DNA of 64,000 nt from Alistipes sp. (GTDB taxonomy: Bacteria; Bacteroidota; Bacteroidia; Bacteroidales; Rikenellaceae): assembly GCA_020026335.1 (NCBI GenBank), contig JAHHQO010000008.1, forward strand, positions 49,828-113,827, given 5' to 3'. Below are positions 59,580 to 64,000 of this stretch, piece after piece. The notes under the pieces were generated by a model, which was given only the letters and a program-made list of their open reading frames with translations, ran no database searches and was not told the DNA's origin. Made by a program: the position numbers and the translations under genes. Position 1 is the first letter of the stretch. Every line of letters starts with the position of its first letter.

Positions 59580-60437
59580 TTACAGGTAAAAAGCCACACC
59601 CAGTCCGATGGAGAAGATGTTGACCTTGAAATTCATCATACTTGTCTTGCGATGGCCCACGGTCACCTGATTGTGGACCTGTTTGGTGCTGGTGTAGGTG
59701 ATACCCATCACACCGACATTGACCTCCACGGCCATGTTGTTGGTGGCGAAGGCCACGATACCGGGCGACATACCCAGCGAGAAGGTGTAGCCCGTCTCGT
59801 AGGTACCCTTCACGGGAGCATCGTTGGCAAACTTGGCCTGCACACCTCCACACGCCAGCTGCATCTCGTTGAAGAGGGCGAAACGGCGGCTGCGACCGAT
59901 GGGGATATACTGTCGCCAGGTGGCTGCCACCTGATAGCTGTGACGCAGGGTGTAGAAGTCCTTGACCTGAATCTGTGTGCCGCTCTCCTTATCGCCCCAC
60001 TGCAACTCCGCGGAGTCCATCTTCAGATAGGTGCGTGTGTAGATGAAGCGAGCTCCGAGTGCCATGTTGTCGCGGAAGGCGTAGGCAATCATGGGGCTGA
60101 CCTTCACATTGTGACCCTTGGAGTTGATGCCCTCGACAATCAGAAAACGATAGGATTCGTTGCTGTGGGTCGAGTAGGAGGCCGTACCTCCGAAAATCCA
60201 CTGTCCTTTGGGGACAAAAAGGTTGCGAGGGTCGGTCAGACCTCTCATCTTGCGTTTTTCATTGGGGGTCAGATGGTCAAATTCCGTGTCGTGCTTCACC
60301 TGATTGGTGTCGGCAGGAATGAGGAAGACCTTGCGGTGTCGTCTGTTCCCGGAGAAATTCTCGTTTTGTGCATTGGCCGCCTCCAGCGATACGATACTCG
60401 CTATCAGCAGCAGCAACAGGTACTTTGCGTGGCGCAT
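59580..60437 (-). CDS. Outer-membrane protein, first of a paralogous pair
   Basis: 285 aa with a signal peptide (MRHAKYLLLLLIASIVSLEAANAQ). The mature protein has a charged linker of about 55 residues, then barrel-like strands: 'QWIFGGTASYSTHSNESYRFLIVEGINSKG', 'MIAYAFRDNMALGARFIYTRTYL' and a C-terminal 'TSMMNFKVNIFSIGLGVAFYL', ending in the strand pattern typical of outer-membrane proteins. Its neighbour shares the same layout, with low but consistent similarity. It is the first gene of the unit, 12 bases from the second. Function unknown. Confidence 0.75.
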   Translation of the reverse strand: MRHAKYLLLLLIASIVSLEAANAQNENFSGNRRHRKVFLIPADTNQVKHDTEFDHLTPNEKRKMRGLTDPRNLFVPKGQWIFGGTASYSTHSNESYRFLIVEGINSKGHNVKVSPMIAYAFRDNMALGARFIYTRTYLKMDSAELQWGDKESGTQIQVKDFYTLRHSYQVAATWRQYIPIGRSRRFALFNEMQLACGGVQAKFANDAPVKGTYETGYTFSLGMSPGIVAFATNNMAVEVNVGVMGITYTSTKQVHNQVTVGHRKTSMMNFKVNIFSIGLGVAFYL

Positions 60438-60531
60438 TGTCGTGCGTTTAAATGGTTTTCAGATAATGGGCGTTGTACAAATGTCTGCGTGGGGAGGTGA
60501 CCCCACCGTGACGCTCTATACAATTTGCGGA

Positions 60532-60539
60532 CAAAAATA
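60532..60539 (-). promoter_or_regulatory. Probable -7 element of the OM pair/PCMD unit
   Basis: On the minus strand TATTTTTG, a perfect TAnnTTTG octamer, lies 94 bases before the first ATG. No -33 match. The leader between has a possible GTGGGG/CCCCAC hairpin. Confidence 0.4.
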
Positions 60540-60635
60540 GTCAAATGCAGTCTGTCGCGGAAATTTATTCAACGAACAGAGGTTTTTTCATCATTAAAAA
60601 TCCTCTGCCAACTCTCCCCGATGCACTCTCCGAAC

Positions 60636-60672
60636 AGAAAACAGGCGGACGAATTGTCGTTCGTCCGCCTGT
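60636..60672 (-). terminator. Terminator of the DPP-like peptidase gene
   Basis: ACAGGCGGACGAA pairs with TTCGTCCGCCTGT (13 bp, 6-base loop), followed on the minus strand by TTTTC. The T-tract is short. Confidence 0.75.
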
Positions 60673-60715
60673 GGGGAAGAGGTGGGGAGATGTTCCTCAC
60701 CTTATATTTGGGAAG

Positions 60716-62845
60716 TTACTCCTGCTTGACGTACTTGTCGAGCCACGAGAAAAACTCTCTGTTCCATACCATCGAGTTCTGGGGTTTGAAGACCTGATGA
60801 GCCTCGTTCTCGAACTCCACGAGTCGGGTGGGTACGCCCATCAGCTTGGCAGCGGTGAACGCCTCGAGCGACTGGGTGTAGGGGATACGGAAGTCATACT
60901 CGCCGGTGATGATGAGAATGGGGGTGTCCCAGTTCTTCACAAACTTGTGGGGTGAGTTGGCGTAGGAACGCTGTGCTGTGGCGTTCTCCTTGTCCCAGTA
61001 TGCGCCACCATAGTCGTTGTTGACGAACCACAACTCCTCGGTCTCGCCGTACATCGAGTCGAAGTCGAAGATACCGCAGTGAGCGATGAAGGCCTTGAAT
61101 CGTTTCTGGTGGTGTCCTGCCAGGAAGTAAACCGAGTAGCCGCCATACGAAGCACCCACGCAACCCATGCGGTTCTCGTCAGCCCACTCCTCCTTGGCTA
61201 CATCGTCAATGGCGGAGAGGTAGTCTCTGATGTTCTGACCCGAGTAGTCGCCCGAAATCTGGTCGAGCCACTCCTGACCGAACGAAGGCAGACCGCGACG
61301 GTTGGGCGCTACGACCACATAACCCTGTGCCGCCATGAGCTGGAAGTTCCAACGGTAGCTCCAGAACTGCGATACCACGCTCTGGGGGCCGCCCTGACAG
61401 TAGAGCAGTACGGGATATTTCTTCGAAGCATCGAAGTCGGGGGGCAGGATAACCCATGTGAGCATCTCCTTGCCGTCGGTGGTCTTCACCCATCGTTTCT
61501 CGACCTTGCCCATCTTGATGTGCTTGTAAATCTCCTCGTTGATGGCGGAAATCTGAGTCATCTCGCCGTTGTCGATGCCCACCTCGAAGAACTCTGTCGC
61601 CATGGAAATGGTGCAGACCTCGGCCGAGAGCTTCTCTCCGCTCATGGTGAAGGCGTTGATGTCGTGGTCACCCTTGGTGTGTACCTCCACCTCCTTGTCG
61701 CCCAGTGAGATACGGCAAATCTGATGGGTCGCCTCGATGGGGGCGATGAAGTAGATGGTCGAGTTGTCGCGCCATACCACATTGGTGGCGTTGTAGTCGA
61801 AATCCTCGGTCAAATCCTCCATCTCTGCTGTCTGGCAGTTGTAGAGGAACAGACGCTCCTTGTCCGACTCGTTGCCGGCACGGCGCTGCGAACGGAAGGC
61901 GATGAAGTTGTCATCGGGCGACCATACGGGATATTTGTCATAACCGGGGAGGTTGTCTACGCTACCCTCGGGCTTGCAGATGTTCTGCGTCTCGCCCGTA
62001 GCGGTGGAGTAAACGAAGATGTCGGAATCGGTCGAAACGGCATAAGCGGCACCTGTGAGGGGCTTCATGGTGTAGGCCAGCTTGTCACCGGCATTGTTCC
62101 ACGAAATCTCTGCCATATCGAAGTAGGGAGCCAGAGGTGCGTCCCATGCCGACTCCTCGCCGATGATGTCCTTGCCGGCGGCGAGGTGCTCGCCGTTGAA
62201 CTCACCCACGAAGATGTGGCGGTGGTCGCCTTCCTCCCAGTAGTCCCAGTGGCGCACCATCAAATCGTCATAGATGCGTGCCTTCGACTTGTCCATATCC
62301 TTGTAGATGTCCTTCGAACGGCGGTCTGCCACATGCACGGTCTGCACATACCAAACCTTGTCACCCGAGGGGGCTACGCCGTAGCCTTCCACATCCTTGT
62401 CAAATGCCGAGAGCTGTTGGGCATTGTTGCCCTCCTTGGACATCTTCCACAACTGCATTGAGCCGTTTCTGTCGGAGAGGAAATAAATCTCGCTGCCGTC
62501 TGCGCTCCACTGGGGCGATACGTTGGACGAGGTGTTGTCCGTAAGGCGTGTGGTGGCGTGGCTGGTCATGTCTTCCAACCAAAGGGTCGTCACACCGCGA
62601 TTCTCCGCCATGTTGTAGTCGGTGACGGTGTAGAGAAGGGTCTGTCCGTCGGGAGAAAGGGTCGATGAACCGGCACGGCGCATCTTCCACATCACTTCGG
62701 GTGTCAGACGTGCATCGGCAATCTCCTGTTGGGTCAGCGCATTGTCGATGGTCAGGGGCTGGGGTGTCTGCTGACATCCGCACAACCCCACAGTTGCAAT
62801 AGCCATAGAGAGGATGATTTTTTTCATTTTCATTGAGTATTTCAT
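60716..62845 (-). CDS. S9-family dipeptidyl/acylaminoacyl peptidase, lipoprotein
   Basis: 709 aa. The N-terminus has a lipoprotein-type signal ending 'LCGC'; possible Met starts lie at 62845, 62833 and 62827, and the last gives the cleanest signal peptide. Residues about 40-460 form a WD40-like beta-propeller with repeated 'SPDGQ', 'SADGSEIYF' and 'SPDDNFIAF' blades. The C-terminal alpha/beta-hydrolase holds the catalytic triad: Ser in 'VGASYGGYS', Asp in 'ITGEYDFRIP' and His in 'ENEAHQVF'. This resembles prolyl oligopeptidase and DPP5-type enzymes, which release dipeptides or act on short peptides in the periplasm. The exact specificity cannot be deduced. Single-gene unit. Confidence 0.88.
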   Translation of the reverse strand: MKYSMKMKKIILSMAIATVGLCGCQQTPQPLTIDNALTQQEIADARLTPEVMWKMRRAGSSTLSPDGQTLLYTVTDYNMAENRGVTTLWLEDMTSHATTRLTDNTSSNVSPQWSADGSEIYFLSDRNGSMQLWKMSKEGNNAQQLSAFDKDVEGYGVAPSGDKVWYVQTVHVADRRSKDIYKDMDKSKARIYDDLMVRHWDYWEEGDHRHIFVGEFNGEHLAAGKDIIGEESAWDAPLAPYFDMAEISWNNAGDKLAYTMKPLTGAAYAVSTDSDIFVYSTATGETQNICKPEGSVDNLPGYDKYPVWSPDDNFIAFRSQRRAGNESDKERLFLYNCQTAEMEDLTEDFDYNATNVVWRDNSTIYFIAPIEATHQICRISLGDKEVEVHTKGDHDINAFTMSGEKLSAEVCTISMATEFFEVGIDNGEMTQISAINEEIYKHIKMGKVEKRWVKTTDGKEMLTWVILPPDFDASKKYPVLLYCQGGPQSVVSQFWSYRWNFQLMAAQGYVVVAPNRRGLPSFGQEWLDQISGDYSGQNIRDYLSAIDDVAKEEWADENRMGCVGASYGGYSVYFLAGHHQKRFKAFIAHCGIFDFDSMYGETEELWFVNNDYGGAYWDKENATAQRSYANSPHKFVKNWDTPILIITGEYDFRIPYTQSLEAFTAAKLMGVPTRLVEFENEAHQVFKPQNSMVWNREFFSWLDKYVKQE

Positions 62846-62857
62846 TTATTTATTGCG

Positions 62858-62865
62858 TACATTTG
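62858..62865 (+). promoter_or_regulatory. Possible -7 element of the Nudix gene
   Basis: TACATTTG, a perfect TAnnTTTG octamer, lies 113 bases before the Nudix ATG, with TTG about 22 bases upstream. Confidence 0.4.
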
Positions 62866-62977
62866 TAAAATACTGAATGGGGCGATGGGTGACTTGCCTG
62901 ACCTCTTTTCGGAGGAGGTGTTCCCCGTCTGACTGTCCCGACGTTCCGTGTATTCGTCCAACAAACATTTATCGAAT

Positions 62978-63583
62978 ATGAATCATGTAGTCTATTTTGC
63001 CGACAAGTCGGTGACCTTCACCACCCGCACTTCGGGCGCAGAAGGGGTCTTCACCATTTCTGATGACGGGTCGGTTTCGCGAAGCAAGTTAACGAAAATT
63101 CTCGAGACACACAAAAATGTAGAGGTCATAACTTCCGACCCCGATGCGGCATATCAGCGTTTTTCGGCAGATTTCTACCCTGTGGAGGCTGCCGGTGGAG
63201 TGGTGGTGCGTAAGACGGGCGAGTGGCTGATGATGCGCCGCTGGTCGCGATGGGATTTGCCCAAAGGTCATGTCGAGCCGGGCGAGAGCTACGAGGAGTG
63301 TGCCGTGCGCGAAATCAAGGAGGAGACGGGTGTCGATGGCAAGATTGTGCGCCCGTTGTGCAGCACGCTCCATGCCTATTTCTTCCCGAAGACCAACCGC
63401 TGGGAACTGAAGCGCACCCACTGGTTCGAATTGAGCGAAGTGGAGGGTGGCGTGGCTCAACCTCAGGAGGAGGAGGGCATCGAGTCGGTGGCTTGGTGTA
63501 CCGACGAGCAGGTGTCGGAGATTTGCAACGGCTGCTATCCCACCATCCGCCGCGTGATTGAGCGTATGCGCAGCAAGGAGTAG
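62978..63583 (+). CDS. Nudix hydrolase
   Basis: 201 aa from ATG 62978 (MNHVVYFADK). The first 70 residues form an extra domain of unknown fold, and the Nudix domain spans about 75-200. The Nudix box is complete: G-x5-E-x7-REUxEExGU seen in 'GHVEPGESYEECAVREIKEETGV', with 'RWDLPKGH' before it. Nudix enzymes hydrolyse a nucleoside diphosphate linked to another group; the substrate is unknown. The added N-terminal domain resembles that seen in other Bacteroidales Nudix proteins. Confidence 0.9.
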   Translation: MNHVVYFADKSVTFTTRTSGAEGVFTISDDGSVSRSKLTKILETHKNVEVITSDPDAAYQRFSADFYPVEAAGGVVVRKTGEWLMMRRWSRWDLPKGHVEPGESYEECAVREIKEETGVDGKIVRPLCSTLHAYFFPKTNRWELKRTHWFELSEVEGGVAQPQEEEGIESVAWCTDEQVSEICNGCYPTIRRVIERMRSKE

Positions 63584-63585
63584 AT

Positions 63586-63678
63586 ATGGAGTTGCGGAGG
63601 TGTGACTTGCTCATCACCTTCGGCAGCCTGTATGTCCGTCATGTGGCGGAGCTGCTGAACAATAATATTTATATGTGA
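63586..63678 (+). CDS. Possible 30-residue small protein
   Basis: An ORF beginning ATG GAG TTG CGG starts two bases after the Nudix stop and ends 2 bases before a terminator. The peptide MELRRCDLLITFGSLYVRHV.. has an alternating hydrophobic centre. Its placement inside the transcript is the only support, and a chance ORF is quite possible. Confidence 0.28.
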   Translation: MELRRCDLLITFGSLYVRHVAELLNNNIYM

Positions 63679-63680
63679 TA

Positions 63681-63716
63681 AACGGAGTCTCTCGATAAGG
63701 GGACTCCGTTTTTTGT
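63681..63716 (+). terminator. Terminator of the Nudix gene
   Basis: ACGGAGTC pairs with GACTCCGT around an 11-13-base loop, followed by six T residues. Confidence 0.88.
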
Positions 63717-63925
63717 GTAAAGATATGAGGTGAAGACTTTTGCCTGCGCAAGTTTCTGTCGGTGAGCTTGAGAACGGTGGTTGGGCGGTGGGGGAGGCTG
63801 GGTGTGTCGGTGGTTGTGGAGTGGTCAGATGGTATTGTTTCCCCTCCGCGCCATACATTGCCCTCGTCATAGCAGGGTTCCCATTGTAATATTGCACGTA
63901 CAGCCCGATGCCCACCGACAACAGT

Positions 63926-64000
63926 TCTCTCCCACAACACCGCCCTTTCTCCCACAACACCGCCCCCTCTCCGACAACACCGCCCCCTCTCCGACAACAC
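63926..64000. repeat. 20-bp tandem repeat running off the window
   Basis: Units of CGCCCCCTCTCCGACAACAC repeat with a 20-base period: 63941-63960 and the part before it carry small differences, and 63961-63980 and 63981-64000 are identical. At least 3.7 copies are visible, with a possible degenerate one near 63908-63924. The period is not a multiple of 3, so it is unlikely to be coding. The stretch between the terminator and the array (63717-63925) shows no gene I can support. Confidence 0.8.

Noticed and set aside
1..64000. CRISPR array, prophage, insertion sequence, tRNA or rRNA genes
   Set aside because: No spaced direct repeats with variable spacers, no transposase or integrase motifs and no tRNA-like cloverleaf or rRNA segments were seen; the only tandem array is the 20-bp repeat at the end, which has no spacers.

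Overview
The window reads as a chromosomal segment of a Bacteroidota bacterium of the order Bacteroidales. The gene content, fairly GC-rich coding sequence and codon choice fit a gut Rikenellaceae/Alistipes-like organism, but that genus-level guess is inference. The main evidence is repeated promoter-like sites of the Bacteroidota type (TTTG about 19-20 bp before TAnnTTTG), weak Shine-Dalgarno sequences, a TonB-dependent receptor, a TonB-type OM barrel, a Bacteroidota porin, a PCMD lipoprotein, DUF4923 and a Bacteroidota RpoN. No rRNA, tRNA, insertion sequence, phage or CRISPR feature was found.

Layout. 1-6.2 kb: end of a polyprenol-phosphate mannose synthase-type glycosyltransferase, an AlkD-like protein, a GNAT enzyme and AsmA, then a zinc (ZupT) and a Ca/Na transporter on the minus strand. 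6.4-16.7 kb: one long pyrimidine operon (pyrC-carA-carB-pyrK-pyrD-small membrane protein-pyrF-pyrE-pyrB), complete for de novo UMP synthesis. 16.8-31.0 kb: one long purine operon (purE-K-L-exported EEP nuclease-like protein-purC-F-M-N-H-D-folD), complete to IMP except purB. 31.1-36.9 kb, minus: nadC, a TonB receptor, a LuxR-type regulator, rlmH and a degenerate GH2 protein. 36.9-41.0 kb, plus: asnS, rpoN and two membrane proteins. 41.1-47.8 kb, minus: a compact operon mazG-like, OPT transporter, pepT, TIGR04076, nadE, DUF4923. 48-52.7 kb, minus: manC-murF and an outer-membrane barrel. 53-56.6 kb, plus: pssA, a porin and a lytic transglycosylase. 56.9-62.8 kb, minus: two paralogous outer-membrane proteins with a PCMD lipoprotein, and a DPP-type peptidase. 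The end holds a Nudix gene and a 20-bp tandem repeat that runs off the window.

Most interesting points. (1) Both nucleotide operons begin with the same arrangement: promoter, short leader ORF, stop codon at or within a few bases of a rho-independent terminator, then the first gene. The pyr leader strongly resembles the enterobacterial pyrBI UTP-sensing attenuator. The pur leader also carries a duplicated arm that can compete for one complementary arm. (2) PyrB has a C-terminal zinc domain resembling only the zinc half of the PyrI regulatory chain, with no nucleotide-binding half. (3) CarA and NadE have each lost the cysteine nucleophile of their glutaminase domain (Cys to Gly), while PurF and PurL keep theirs. 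This suggests free ammonia feeds carbamoyl phosphate and NAD synthesis. (4) A GH2-fold secreted protein lacks both catalytic glutamates. Taken together, pyrimidine control in this organism may have moved from allosteric ATCase regulation to RNA-level attenuation; this is inference.
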